Assembly (NCBI GenBank): GCA_009837395.1
Contig: VXTP01000008.1
Span: forward strand, 124,001 to 188,000
From: Gemmatimonadota bacterium
GTDB lineage: Bacteria; JAAXHH01
Direction of reading: 5' to 3'
Length of the DNA: 64,000 nt
Below are positions 49,915-58,480 of the stretch, one piece after another; positions within the stretch are counted from its first letter, which is position 1, and the number at the start of each line of letters is the position of its first letter. The notes under the pieces were generated by a model. That model saw only the letters and a list, made by a program, of their open reading frames with translations, ran no database searches and was not told where the DNA came from. The position numbers and the translations under genes were made by a program.

Positions 49915-51204
49915 CTATGGTTTCAAAAGATTCATGCTCTCCCGGGCCGCGTCGAGGGTCCGGTCGATGTCCTCTTCGGTGTGGATCAGGGACACGAATC
50001 CAGTTTCGAGGCGCGAAGGCGCCAGGTAGACGCCCCGGTCCAGCATGTTCCAGAAGTACCGTCCGTACGTATCTGCGTCCGAAGTGGAGGCGGCATCGAA
50101 ACTATCGACAGTCTGGTCGGTGAAGAAGGTACACATCATGGACCCGACGCGCGTCAGGTACGCGGGAACGCGGGCCTCTGCCGCCGCGGCGCGGAGGCCG
50201 TCGCCCAGCCGGGAAGCCAGGTCCTCGAGCCGATCGTAGACCCCGGGTTCCTGAAGCAAACGCACCGTTTCATACCCCGCGGTCATGGCCAGCGGGTTGC
50301 CCGATAGCGTGCCGGCCTGGTAAACCGCGCCGACGGGCGCCACGGTCTCCATGATATCCCTGCGCCCGCCGTAGGCGCCGACGGGGAGGCCCCCGCCGAT
50401 GATCTTGCCCAGGCAGGTCATATCGGCCGTGATGCCGAACCGTTCCTGCGCGCCGCCGAAAGCGATCCTGAATCCGGTGATGATCTCGTCGAAAATCAGG
50501 ATGATCCCCCGCTTCTCCGTCTCTTCCCGAATGGTTTCGAGAAAGCCTTCGGCCGGCGGGATCATACCCATGTTGCCGGCGACCGGCTCGACGATCACGC
50601 AGGCGATATCGTCGCCCCGATCCGACAGGGCGGTCCGGACGGCCCCGATGTCGTTGTACGGCAGGTTGAGAGTCATCTTCGCCAGGTCCGCGGGCACGCC
50701 GGGGCTGTCGGGGATGCCGAACGTGGCGGCGCCCGATCCGGCCTGGATGAGAAAGCTGTCTCCGTGTCCGTGGTATCCCGCCTCGAACTTGACCGCCAGG
50801 TCGCGTCCCGTGTATCCGCGGGCCACGCGCAGGGCGCTCATGGTCGCTTCCGTGCCGGAATTGACCATGCGAATCAGTTCAATGGACGGGAAGGCGGTCT
50901 TGACCAGTTCCGCCAGCCTGATCTCGGCCTCCGTCGGCGTGCCGAAACTCGTGCCCCGCTCACAGGCCTTCTTCAGGGCTTCAACCACGGCGGGATGGCC
51001 GTGGCCCAGGATCAACGGCCCCCAGGATCCCAGGTAGTCGATGTACGCGTTGCCGTCCACGTCGTAGACCTTGGACCCCGCGCCCCGTTCCATGAAGACG
51101 GGACGGCCGCCGACCCGCCCGAAATTACGTACGGGGCTGTTCACCCCGCCAGGCATGGACCGCAGGGCCTGGTCGAAGAGCGTGCTGGATCGGGAACGGT
51201 TCAT
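49915..51204 (-). CDS. hemL: Glutamate-1-semialdehyde 2,1-aminomutase
   Basis: A 429-residue PLP enzyme of usual HemL length. VNSPVRNFGRVGGRPVFMER at the start, the NSGTEATMSALRVARGYTGR phosphate-binding motif, LIFDEIITGFRIAF, and the PLP lysine K267 in CLGKIIGGGLPVGAYGG are diagnostic. It converts glutamate-1-semialdehyde made by HemA to 5-aminolevulinate. Last gene of the haem operon, 28 bp after hemB. Confidence 0.97.
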   Translation of the reverse strand: MNRSRSSTLFDQALRSMPGGVNSPVRNFGRVGGRPVFMERGAGSKVYDVDGNAYIDYLGSWGPLILGHGHPAVVEALKKACERGTSFGTPTEAEIRLAELVKTAFPSIELIRMVNSGTEATMSALRVARGYTGRDLAVKFEAGYHGHGDSFLIQAGSGAATFGIPDSPGVPADLAKMTLNLPYNDIGAVRTALSDRGDDIACVIVEPVAGNMGMIPPAEGFLETIREETEKRGIILIFDEIITGFRIAFGGAQERFGITADMTCLGKIIGGGLPVGAYGGRRDIMETVAPVGAVYQAGTLSGNPLAMTAGYETVRLLQEPGVYDRLEDLASRLGDGLRAAAAEARVPAYLTRVGSMMCTFFTDQTVDSFDAASTSDADTYGRYFWNMLDRGVYLAPSRLETGFVSLIHTEEDIDRTLDAARESMNLLKP

Positions 51205-51232
51205 TCGGTTCGTACCATTCGGTTCGTTCGGT

Positions 51233-52210
51233 TTAATCCGAACGGAGCCCTCGCGCGACTTCCCGCGCGAAGTAGGTGAGGATCATGTCGGCGCCGGCGC
51301 GCTTTATGGCGGTCAGCGACTCCAGAACGACCTGTTCTTCATCGATCCATCCCATCTGTCCCGCCGCCTTGATCATGGCGTATTCCCCGCTCACGTTGTA
51401 GGCGGCCACCGGCACTTCAAAGGTCGATTTCACCCGGTGTATCACATCGAGATAGGCCAGGGCCGGCTTGACCATGACGATATCGGCGCCTTCCTCGAGG
51501 TCCAGCTCCACTTCCCGGAGCGCCTCGTTGGAGTTTGCCGGGTCCATCTGGTAGGAACGGCGGTCGCCGAACTGCGGGACCGAGTCCGCGGCGTCGCGAA
51601 AGGGCCCGTAGTAGGCCGAAGCGTACTTGGCGGAATAGGCCATGATCGGGATGTGTGTGAGCTGCTCGCCGTCGAGGGCCTCCCGTATTGCACCCACGCG
51701 GCCGTCCATCATATCCGACGGCGCGACCAGGTCGGCGCCGGCCTTCGCCTGCGAAAGCGCGGTCCGGACGAGCAGCCGAAGGGTGGGGTCGTTCGCCACG
51801 TCGTCTTCTTTGATGACACCGCAGTGGCCGTGATCGGTGTACTCGCAAAGGCACACGTCGCCGATGACGGTGAGTTCCGGCGTCGCCTGCTTGATCGCGC
51901 GGATGGCCCTTTGGACAATGCCGTCGTCTGCGTAAGCGCCGCCACCGTAGGCATCCTTGTGCTCCGGGATGCCGAATAGCATGACGGCCGGAATGCCCAG
52001 GTCCGAGACTTCGCGGCAGACCTCCACGCCCTGGTCCACCGACAGCCGCTCCACGCCGGGCATGGAATCCACCGGAGCCCGGACACCTTCTCCCGGGCAG
52101 ATGAACAGGGGGTAGATCAGGTCGTCCACGGAAAGCCGGGTCTCGCCGACCATCCTGCGCAGACTTTCGGTGCGGCGCAGGCGCCGCAGTCTGTGTACGG
52201 GAAATGCCAT
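51233..52210 (-). CDS. hemB: Porphobilinogen synthase (zinc-type)
   Basis: A 325-residue HemB. The catalytic zinc site is intact: C120, C122 and C130 in [15 protein letters not shown]. Schiff-base lysines are K196 ([18 protein letters not shown]) and K249 ([11 protein letters not shown]). It condenses two 5-aminolevulinate molecules. The start codon overlaps the stop of the zinc-ribbon gene (TGATG, shared base 52210), which points to translational coupling of the two. hemL follows by 28 bp. Confidence 0.97.
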   Translation of the reverse strand: MAFPVHRLRRLRRTESLRRMVGETRLSVDDLIYPLFICPGEGVRAPVDSMPGVERLSVDQGVEVCREVSDLGIPAVMLFGIPEHKDAYGGGAYADDGIVQRAIRAIKQATPELTVIGDVCLCEYTDHGHCGVIKEDDVANDPTLRLLVRTALSQAKAGADLVAPSDMMDGRVGAIREALDGEQLTHIPIMAYSAKYASAYYGPFRDAADSVPQFGDRRSYQMDPANSNEALREVELDLEEGADIVMVKPALAYLDVIHRVKSTFEVPVAAYNVSGEYAMIKAAGQMGWIDEEQVVLESLTAIKRAGADMILTYFAREVARGLRSD

Positions 52211-52830
52211 CAGGACCCACCGCAGTTGGCGCAGCCACCGCCGTCGAACCCGTTCAGGGCGCTGCAGCGTTCACACTGGAAAAGGACATGCCCTTTGTCG
52301 ATGGATCGCGACGCCATCCACTCCCGCGCCGGCCCCTGGTGTTTCGAAGGCACGATTATCCTGGCCTCGTCGATCGATCGCGTGTCCAGGAGGAGGCCGG
52401 CGTCCTGTTCGGCCGAAAACACCCGGCAATCCACGCCCTGCTGCGCGAGGTAGCGCCGGTAGTTCAGCGCTTCCCGGTCTTCGGCCCGGTAGAGGATCTC
52501 CTCCTCGACCGGCGATTCTTCTTCCAACCCGTGTCTTTGACAGAAATACCGGCCCTGCCGGCGGATCCCGCAGTCCCCGCACACGTGCTGGCCGCAGACG
52601 ACACACCGTCCGTGGGCGGGCTGGTCCGGTTGGGCCAGGCAGCGCAGGTCGTCGACGAAGGCCGTCCCGCAGACCGGACAAAACCGCGCGTCGCCCGGGA
52701 TCTCCTCCTTGCATTCATCGCAGACCCAGGTCGACGCCTCGTTCAGCGTTTCGACCAGGGGTGATGCGCAGATGGGGCACTGCGCCACACCCTGGGCATA
52801 TTTGCATTCGCATTCCGGACAGAAAGGCAT
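52210..52830 (-). CDS. Zinc-ribbon protein with DUF2007-like segment, embedded in the haem operon
   Basis: A 206-residue protein from ATG 52830; a TTG at 52869 is the alternative and neither has a strong ribosome-binding site. It carries four or five paired-Cys motifs: [44 protein letters not shown], and a C-terminal [20 protein letters not shown]. Between them, [19 protein letters not shown] and [16 protein letters not shown] resemble a DUF2007 putative-signal-transducing domain. Its stop overlaps the hemB start by one base. Metal binding is near certain; a link to zinc supply for HemB is inference. I know of no named haem function for this type. Confidence 0.75.
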   Translation of the reverse strand: MPFCPECECKYAQGVAQCPICASPLVETLNEASTWVCDECKEEIPGDARFCPVCGTAFVDDLRCLAQPDQPAHGRCVVCGQHVCGDCGIRRQGRYFCQRHGLEEESPVEEEILYRAEDREALNYRRYLAQQGVDCRVFSAEQDAGLLLDTRSIDEARIIVPSKHQGPAREWMASRSIDKGHVLFQCERCSALNGFDGGGCANCGGS

Positions 52831-52904
52831 AGTATTCGGCTGTATGTTAACTGTACTTACGCCCGACAAATATATACCGGGGCGTCATTTCAGGGCAATC
52901 GTTA

Positions 52905-54512
52905 TTACGCGGGCCGCTCCCCCGCGGCCAGCCGGTCGCGCACGATCGCATCCACGAGCGCGGGGACCGTGGCCTGGCCGGGCACGATATCCACGGACAG
53001 GCCCGCCTCCGCGGCGGTTTCCGCCGTGGAAGGACCAATGCAGGCGATGCGTACGCCCCGGGTCCAACGTTGCGGACCTTCCGGCCCCGCGGCCTTCGCG
53101 AACGCCGACACGGCCGACGAACTCGCGAACACGGCCAGGTGGATCTTCCCGTCCTCCAGCATGGACGCTATGTCGTCCGGCATGCCCTCCACCAGGACCG
53201 TCCGGTAGACCGTCACCCGGTTCACGGACGCTCCGGCGGCGGCCAGTCCCTCCACTACGGCGGGACCCGCGATGTCCGCCGCGGGGAAGAGGATACGCGC
53301 ACCCTTAAGGTCGCGGTCTCCGGCCAGGGCTTCCACAAGCTTTTCGGCCCGGAAGACCTCGGGTTGATCGTCCGCTTCGATCCCGTGACTTCGCAGCGCG
53401 CCGGCCGTAGCCCGGCCTACCGCGGCAACACCGACTCCGCCCAGGGCCCGGGCATCACGGCCCTTGTGACTCAGCCGGGAGAAAAACGCCTCCACGGCGT
53501 TACGGCTGGTGAATACCACGTGATCGAATCCCGAGAGATCGGCCAGCGCGGTATCCACTGCCGACCAGTCATCGGGCGCTTCGATCCGGATCAGCGGCGC
53601 TTCGACCGGTTCCGCGCCCTGGCGGACGAGCAGTTCCGACAGCTCGCCGGCCTGGTTCCGGGCGCGCGTGACCAGCACACGCACACCGAAAAGCGGTTTC
53701 GATTCGAACCAGTCGAGTTGCGGCCGCAGCGCCACCACCTCGCCCACGACGATCAGCACAGGCGGCGTGAAGGAAGCGGTCCGGGCCCGGGACACTATGT
53801 CGTCCAACGTGCCGACGAGCGTCCTCTGCTCCGCCGTGGTGCCCCACTGGATCAGCGCGACGGGCGTGTCCTTCGGCCGCCCGTGTTCGATCAGTCTTTC
53901 TGCGATGAAAGGCAGGTTCCGCGCGCCCATGTAGAAGATCAACGTGCCGATCCGTTTGGCCAACGCCTCCCAGTCGAGATCCGTCCGTTCCCTGTCCGGC
54001 GACACGTGGCCGGTGACGACCGTCATCGACGAGGTGATCTCCCGGTGAGTCACCGGTATGCCGGCGTAGGCCGGTACCGCGACGGCCGCCGTGATGCCGG
54101 GAACGACCTCGAAGGGGATCCCGGAACGCTGGAGATGCAGACCCTCCTCTCCACCCCGGCCGAACACGAAGGGATCGCCGCCCTTCAGCCGGACCACGGT
54201 CTTCCCGGCCCGGCTGTGCCGCACCAGCAAGTCGTTGATCTCCGCCTGCCGGCCCGGCCGCCAGGGCACGCGGATACGCTCGGCGTGTCCCGGTGCTTCC
54301 GCCACCAGCCGGTCGTCGGCGAGGAAGTCGGCAACGACGACATCGGCCCGCCGCACGCAGGAAAGACCCTTCACGGTAATCAGTCCGGGGTCGCCGGGGC
54401 CCGCGCCGACCAGGTATACCATGCCCGGCGCCGGGGCGATCGTGGAGCCCGACGGTGGGGCGGATGCGGGCCCGCCCGGGGATTCGCGGTTGCCTGGAGA
54501 TTCGTCGTTCAT
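52905..54512 (-). CDS. cobA-hemD: Uroporphyrinogen-III C-methyltransferase / uroporphyrinogen-III synthase fusion
   Basis: A 535-residue fusion. Residues ~27-265 are SUMT: YLVGAGPGDPGLITVKGLSC, KTVVRLKGGDPFVFGRGGEE, VVPGITAAVAVPAYAGIPVT and LIFYMGARNLPFIAERLI. Residues ~280-525 are HemD: FGVRVLVTRARNQAGELSEL, FDHVVFTSRNAVEAFFSRL and ACIGPSTAETAAEAGLSVD. HemD makes uroporphyrinogen III from hydroxymethylbilane; SUMT methylates it to precorrin-2 for sirohaem or cobalamin. Such fusions occur in other bacteria. The start overlaps the hemC stop by four bases (ATGA). Confidence 0.95.
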   Translation of the reverse strand: MNDESPGNRESPGGPASAPPSGSTIAPAPGMVYLVGAGPGDPGLITVKGLSCVRRADVVVADFLADDRLVAEAPGHAERIRVPWRPGRQAEINDLLVRHSRAGKTVVRLKGGDPFVFGRGGEEGLHLQRSGIPFEVVPGITAAVAVPAYAGIPVTHREITSSMTVVTGHVSPDRERTDLDWEALAKRIGTLIFYMGARNLPFIAERLIEHGRPKDTPVALIQWGTTAEQRTLVGTLDDIVSRARTASFTPPVLIVVGEVVALRPQLDWFESKPLFGVRVLVTRARNQAGELSELLVRQGAEPVEAPLIRIEAPDDWSAVDTALADLSGFDHVVFTSRNAVEAFFSRLSHKGRDARALGGVGVAAVGRATAGALRSHGIEADDQPEVFRAEKLVEALAGDRDLKGARILFPAADIAGPAVVEGLAAAGASVNRVTVYRTVLVEGMPDDIASMLEDGKIHLAVFASSSAVSAFAKAAGPEGPQRWTRGVRIACIGPSTAETAAEAGLSVDIVPGQATVPALVDAIVRDRLAAGERPA

Positions 54513-55498
54513 TGAGATTCCGTAGTCGGGCTATGCGGCCGGGACGGCCGAGCGGGATCAGTCGGCGCGGCCGAATCGGCCTGGCCGGCCTGACGGGCCT
54601 GCTCGGCTTGATCCAGCACCGCCTCGGCCAGCCGGCGGCCCAGATCTTCGCCTTCTTCCGGCTGTCCGCGCAGGGATTGACGCACGAGCCATCCGCCGTC
54701 ATCGGCGGCCAGGGCGGCATCCAGCACCAGGCTGCCTTCCTCGATCCTCCCCCACGCGCCGACCGGGGTATGGCAGCCGCCGCCGATACGATGGAGAAAG
54801 GACCGTTCCGCCGTCACGGCCCGCCTGGCCGGAAGGTCTTCGATGCGCCGCGCCGCTTCCAGGGCGGACCGATCGTCCTTCCGGGTTTCGATCGCGAGCG
54901 CGGCCTGGCCGACGGCCGGCATGCAGACTTCCGAAGACAATACCTCGGAGATGCGGTCCGTCCAGCCCAGCCGCTGCAACCCCGCCACGGCCAGCACGAT
55001 GGCGTCCGGACCGTCCGGTTCTTCCAGCTTCATCAGCCGCGTGTCGATGTTCCCGCGGATCCCGGTGAAGCGCAGGTCCGGACGGTAATGCTGCAGTTGA
55101 GCCCGCCGCCTCGGACTCCCCGTGGCGACGCGGGCGCCCGGCGGAAGGTCGTCCAGTCCGGCGCCGTCGCGGCTGATCAGGGCGTCGCGCGCGTCCACGC
55201 GTTCCGGAACAGAGGCGATCGCCAGGCCGCCGGGAAGGGACGTGGGCAGGTCCTTGAGACTGTGCACGGCCGCGTCGATCTCTCCCGAGACCAGGGCCCG
55301 TTCCAGTTCCTTGACGAAGACGCCCTCGCCGCCGAAGGTGTCCAGGGAGGCGTCACGGTCCGCGTCGCCCTTCGTCGTGAGGACGCGCACCTCCACGGCC
55401 AGACCGTCGCGGCCCGCTTCCAGGTCCCTGGCCACCGAATGGGCCTGGACGAGGGCCAGCCTGCTTCCGCGGGTGCCTATGATCAGTGAAGAAGCCAT
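54509..55498 (-). CDS. hemC: Hydroxymethylbilane synthase (porphobilinogen deaminase)
   Basis: A 329-residue HemC. IIGTRGSRLALVQAHSVARD at the start, DAAVHSLKDLPTSLPGGLAI, ATGSPRRRAQLQHYRPDLRF and the dipyrromethane cofactor Cys C242 in RIGGGCHTPVGAWG are all present. It polymerises four porphobilinogens. The last ~30 residues are low-complexity (QAEQARQAGQADSAAPTDPA), longer than usual. It follows hemA after a duplicated 28-bp element and overlaps the cobA-hemD start by four bases. Confidence 0.96.
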   Translation of the reverse strand: MASSLIIGTRGSRLALVQAHSVARDLEAGRDGLAVEVRVLTTKGDADRDASLDTFGGEGVFVKELERALVSGEIDAAVHSLKDLPTSLPGGLAIASVPERVDARDALISRDGAGLDDLPPGARVATGSPRRRAQLQHYRPDLRFTGIRGNIDTRLMKLEEPDGPDAIVLAVAGLQRLGWTDRISEVLSSEVCMPAVGQAALAIETRKDDRSALEAARRIEDLPARRAVTAERSFLHRIGGGCHTPVGAWGRIEEGSLVLDAALAADDGGWLVRQSLRGQPEEGEDLGRRLAEAVLDQAEQARQAGQADSAAPTDPARPSRPHSPTTESQ

Positions 55499-55518
55499 GG
55501 ACAGGGGATCGGTGTCGC

Positions 55519-55578
55519 GGCCAACCGGACGCGCCGCGCTATTCGTGGCTGGCCAACCGGACGCGCCGCGCTATTCGT
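55519..55578. repeat. 28-bp direct repeat spanning the hemA stop
   Basis: The 28-bp element beginning GGCCAACCGGACGCGCCGCG occurs at 55519-55546 and 55551-55578 (offset 32 bp). The right copy contains the hemA stop codon, so the left copy is a duplicated gene end lying in the hemA-hemC gap. Confidence 0.8.
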
Positions 55579-56869
55579 TTTCGGCGCCGTTCTTGTCGTT
55601 CCCGTGCTCGTCGAGTCCGAAGAGATGACGCAGGCTGTAGAGGTGGTAGTCCCTGTGCTCCGGGTCGGAAGAGTTCCTGAGCTGGACCGTCGGTTGATGG
55701 AGCAACTTGTTCACGATGGCGCGGGTCATCTTCTCCACCGTCTGTCGGTCCTCATCGGAGAGATGACCGAGCTGGGCGAAGGCGCGGTCGACCTCCTGGT
55801 GCCGGACATCGTCCGCGTAATGGCGGAGCTGGGCGATGGTGGGCGCGATGGAGAGGTTCTGGTACCACGTGAGCAACCGCTCTACCTCGGTATCGACGAT
55901 CGCCTCCACCTTCAGCGCTTCCGCCTTCCGTGCTTCCGCGTTGTCGTCCACCACCGACTGCAGGTCGTCCATGTCGTAGAGGATGACATTATAAAGGTCG
56001 CGCACGCGGGGGTCGATGTCCCGGGGCGCGGCGATATCGATCAGGAATATGGGACGGTTGCGGCGGTCGTGCATGATCTCCGCCATCCGGTCCCTGCCCA
56101 CCACCGGTTCCGTGGCGCCGGTGGAACTGATGACGATATCGACGTCGGAGATCATCTGCAGTCCGTCCTGCAGGGAAACGGCGATCCCGTCGTAGCGGTG
56201 GGCCAGGTCGGCGGCCCGGTCGTAGGTCCGGTTGGCGACGATCAGCCGCTTCACGCCCTGGTCGACGAGGTACTCCGCGGTCCGTTCGCCGGTCTCTCCC
56301 GCGCCGATCAGCATGGCCGTATGCTGCCGCAGGTCCTTGAAGATCTTCCGCGCGAGTTCGACCGCCACGGAACTGACGGAGACCGAGCCCGTCCCGATCT
56401 CCGTCGTCTCCCGCACCTGCTTACCCACGGCCAGCGCCTTTTCGAACAACCGGTTCAGGACCAGTCCCGTGTTCTTCGAGTTCAGCGACTGCATGTAGGC
56501 CTCTCTGACCTGGCCTAGGATCTGCTGCTCCCCGACGACCATCGAATCCAGGCTGGAGACCACCCGGAACAGGTGCCGGATGACCGCCTCGTCCCTCCGG
56601 TGATAGAGGTAGGGGGACAGTACGCCTTCGTCCACGCCGTGGATCTCGTGAAACCACGCCTCGATCGGGCCGGGATCGGTATGTTCCTCGTCGGTGGTCG
56701 CGTACATCTCGCTGCGGTTGCACGTGGACAGCAACACCGCTTCCAGGATGCCGCTCGACGCCTTGACGAAGGAGAGGGCCTTTTCCTGGAGCGACTTCGT
56801 CAGCACCGCCTGGTCGCGCACGTCGATAGGCGCGGTATGGTGGCTCAGTCCGACGAGTGTGAGATGCAT
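55571..56869 (-). CDS. hemA: Glutamyl-tRNA reductase
   Basis: A 432-residue HemA from ATG 56869 (MHLTLVGLSHHTAPIDVRDQ). The catalytic Cys is C50 in AVLLSTCNRSEMYA. NADPH domain: MLIGAGETGERTAEYL; the dimerisation domain and the conserved IVNKLLHQP follow. It reduces glutamyl-tRNA to glutamate-1-semialdehyde, the first committed C5-pathway step. It overlaps the upstream precorrin-2 dehydrogenase gene by 25 bases, so translation is probably coupled. A longer frame to 56950 runs through that gene and is rejected. Confidence 0.96.
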   Translation of the reverse strand: MHLTLVGLSHHTAPIDVRDQAVLTKSLQEKALSFVKASSGILEAVLLSTCNRSEMYATTDEEHTDPGPIEAWFHEIHGVDEGVLSPYLYHRRDEAVIRHLFRVVSSLDSMVVGEQQILGQVREAYMQSLNSKNTGLVLNRLFEKALAVGKQVRETTEIGTGSVSVSSVAVELARKIFKDLRQHTAMLIGAGETGERTAEYLVDQGVKRLIVANRTYDRAADLAHRYDGIAVSLQDGLQMISDVDIVISSTGATEPVVGRDRMAEIMHDRRNRPIFLIDIAAPRDIDPRVRDLYNVILYDMDDLQSVVDDNAEARKAEALKVEAIVDTEVERLLTWYQNLSIAPTIAQLRHYADDVRHQEVDRAFAQLGHLSDEDRQTVEKMTRAIVNKLLHQPTVQLRNSSDPEHRDYHLYSLRHLFGLDEHGNDKNGAENE

Positions 56870-57489
56870 GACTCCACCCTGTCGCGCGCTTCTTCCGCGC
56901 GTCCGTCGCGCAGGAGGTCGAGGAGGTCGGAATCGACCAGGGACGTCCACAACCTCGCGCGGGTTTCGGTTTCATCGGGGTACGCGGCCTTCATCCGGGG
57001 GCGGTACGCGCCCAGCAGGTCGAGCAGATCGGCGTACTCGGGCCCATAGGCCCCTTCCAGCTGCCTGCGGATCTTCTTCGCCAGCGCGGGACTCTTGCCT
57101 CCAGTGGAAATGGCGATGCACAGGTCGCCCTGCCGGACGATGGAAGGCACGATGTACCGGCACAGCGCGGGCACGTCCACCACGTTGACCATGATGCCCT
57201 CCGCCTCGGCGTCCCCGTAGACCCGCTCGTTGACCTTCGTGGAATTGGTTGCCGAGATGACCAGCCTGAAGCCGCGGACATCGCCGGATTCGTACGACCT
57301 CGCTAACCAGCGCAAGGCGCCGCGGTCGGCATGGTCACGCAGTCCGTCCGTCAGATCGGGGCTGATCACGGTAACGACCCCGCCGCATTCGAGCAGCGAA
57401 CCCGCCTTCTCCTCAGCGATCGCACCGCCGCCCACCAACAGGCACGGCTGTGCTTCGATGTCGACGAAGGCGGGATAGTATTTTTTCAT
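56845..57489 (-). CDS. Precorrin-2 dehydrogenase / sirohydrochlorin ferrochelatase (CysG N-terminal type)
   Basis: A 214-residue protein matching the N-terminal half of CysG (Met8-like). MKKYYPAFVDIEAQPCLLVG runs into GGGAIAEEKAGSLLECG (NAD-binding), then GFRLVISATNSTKVNERVYG, NVVDVPALCRYIVPSIVRQG and LCIAISTGGKSPALAKKIRR, the family's conserved blocks. With the SUMT domain of the fusion it completes sirohaem synthesis, used by sulfite/nitrite reductases or an alternative haem route. Placed second in the haem operon, after hemX-like. Confidence 0.94.
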   Translation of the reverse strand: MKKYYPAFVDIEAQPCLLVGGGAIAEEKAGSLLECGGVVTVISPDLTDGLRDHADRGALRWLARSYESGDVRGFRLVISATNSTKVNERVYGDAEAEGIMVNVVDVPALCRYIVPSIVRQGDLCIAISTGGKSPALAKKIRRQLEGAYGPEYADLLDLLGAYRPRMKAAYPDETETRARLWTSLVDSDLLDLLRDGRAEEARDRVESCISHSSD

Positions 57490-57500
57490 GGCATGATTAC

Positions 57501-57557
57501 CGTCGGTTGTCGTCCGGTCGCCGTCCAGTTGTCGTCGGTTGTCGTCCGGTCGCCGTC
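57501..57557. repeat. 25-bp direct repeat between hemX-like and the precorrin-2 dehydrogenase gene
   Basis: CGTCGGTTGTCGTCCGGTCG plus five more bases occurs at 57501-57525 and 57533-57557 (offset 32 bp), filling the gap after the hemX-like stop. Same offset as the hemA repeat in this operon. Confidence 0.8.
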
Positions 57558-57558
57558 G

Positions 57559-58380
57559 TCAGTCGAATATGTGCAGATTGGTCCAGAGACCGGCGCCGAG
57601 ATAGGCCAGCAGCACGGAGGCAAACCCGGCCATGGAGATGATGGCCGCCCGTTCACCCTGCCAGCCCGCGGTATAGCGGGTAACCAGCTGGCAGGTGTAG
57701 ATGACCCAGGTCAGCATTACGCACAGTACTTTCGGATCCAGCAGCCAGGGCGTGATCGAGTCCCACGCGGCCGTCGCCCACCAGATGCCCGTGGCGATGC
57801 CCGCGGACAGGAACACCCAGCCGATGAGCGTCGCCTTCAGGTTCATTTCGTCCAGCATGCCCAGCGCGGGCAGCCGGGAGAACACCAGGCCCACGCGCCG
57901 GTGGTGGATGTAGTACATCTGCATCACATACAGCAGCCCGGTGATGAAGGAGAAGGAAAAGGCCGCGTAGGCCAGGAAGCTCGCCGTTACGTGGAAATTG
58001 AACCACGGGCTCTGCAACAGGGGCGGCAGCGGGTCGACGGGGCTCATGAACGCCGTGGACGCCGCCTGGGCCGCCAGGACCAGGGGCAGGACGAACACAC
58101 CCAGCGACCGGTCGTGGAATCGGCGTTCCAGGAAGAGATAGACCACGGCGATGAGCCAGGCGAAGAAGCTCATCGACTCGTGCAGACCCACGAAAGGCGC
58201 GTGGCTGGATTCGACGGCTCGGGCGATCAGAAAGGCGCTGTGGCAGGCCAGGGCGAACACCAGGAAGAGGCTGGCATAGATCCCGGACCCGGGATGCTTC
58301 GTCCAGAAATGGCGGAAATAGACCACGGTGGCGACCGCGTAACCCGCCAGAATCATCCCATGCAGAATGTATATGCCCAT
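57559..58380 (-). CDS. CcsA/HemX-family membrane protein (cytochrome c assembly type)
   Basis: A 273-residue, eight-TM protein from ATG 58380, with GGAGG eight bases upstream; a GTG at 58395 overlaps that site. MGIYILHGMILAGYAVATVV begins the first helix. The haem-handling tryptophan motif is GIWWATAAWDSITPWLLDPK, and conserved His residues are in LACHSAFLIARAV and FHVTASFLAYAAF. Families: HemX (regulator of HemA amount in Bacillus) and CcsA/CcmC (haem delivery for cytochrome c). First gene of the haem operon, so a HemX-like role is favoured. A promoter lies upstream at 58436-58464. Confidence 0.88.
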   Translation of the reverse strand: MGIYILHGMILAGYAVATVVYFRHFWTKHPGSGIYASLFLVFALACHSAFLIARAVESSHAPFVGLHESMSFFAWLIAVVYLFLERRFHDRSLGVFVLPLVLAAQAASTAFMSPVDPLPPLLQSPWFNFHVTASFLAYAAFSFSFITGLLYVMQMYYIHHRRVGLVFSRLPALGMLDEMNLKATLIGWVFLSAGIATGIWWATAAWDSITPWLLDPKVLCVMLTWVIYTCQLVTRYTAGWQGERAAIISMAGFASVLLAYLGAGLWTNLHIFD

Positions 58381-58435
58381 GGATCCAGCCTCCACGTGAT
58401 ACCGCTCCAGGAATTCAGGCCCGACAAGGTATCGT

Positions 58436-58464
58436 AAAATACCGTCTTATCAAGTATTTATCAA
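58436..58464 (-). promoter_or_regulatory. Promoter candidate of the haem operon
   Basis: On the minus strand TTGATA (complement of 58459-58464), exactly 17 bp, TATTTT (complement of 58436-58441): 5/6 and 4/6 matches. The CTTGATA element is duplicated 12 bp downstream inside the spacer. The leader is about 50 bases. Confidence 0.5.
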
Positions 58465-58480
58465 GTCGAAAGGGGGCGGT

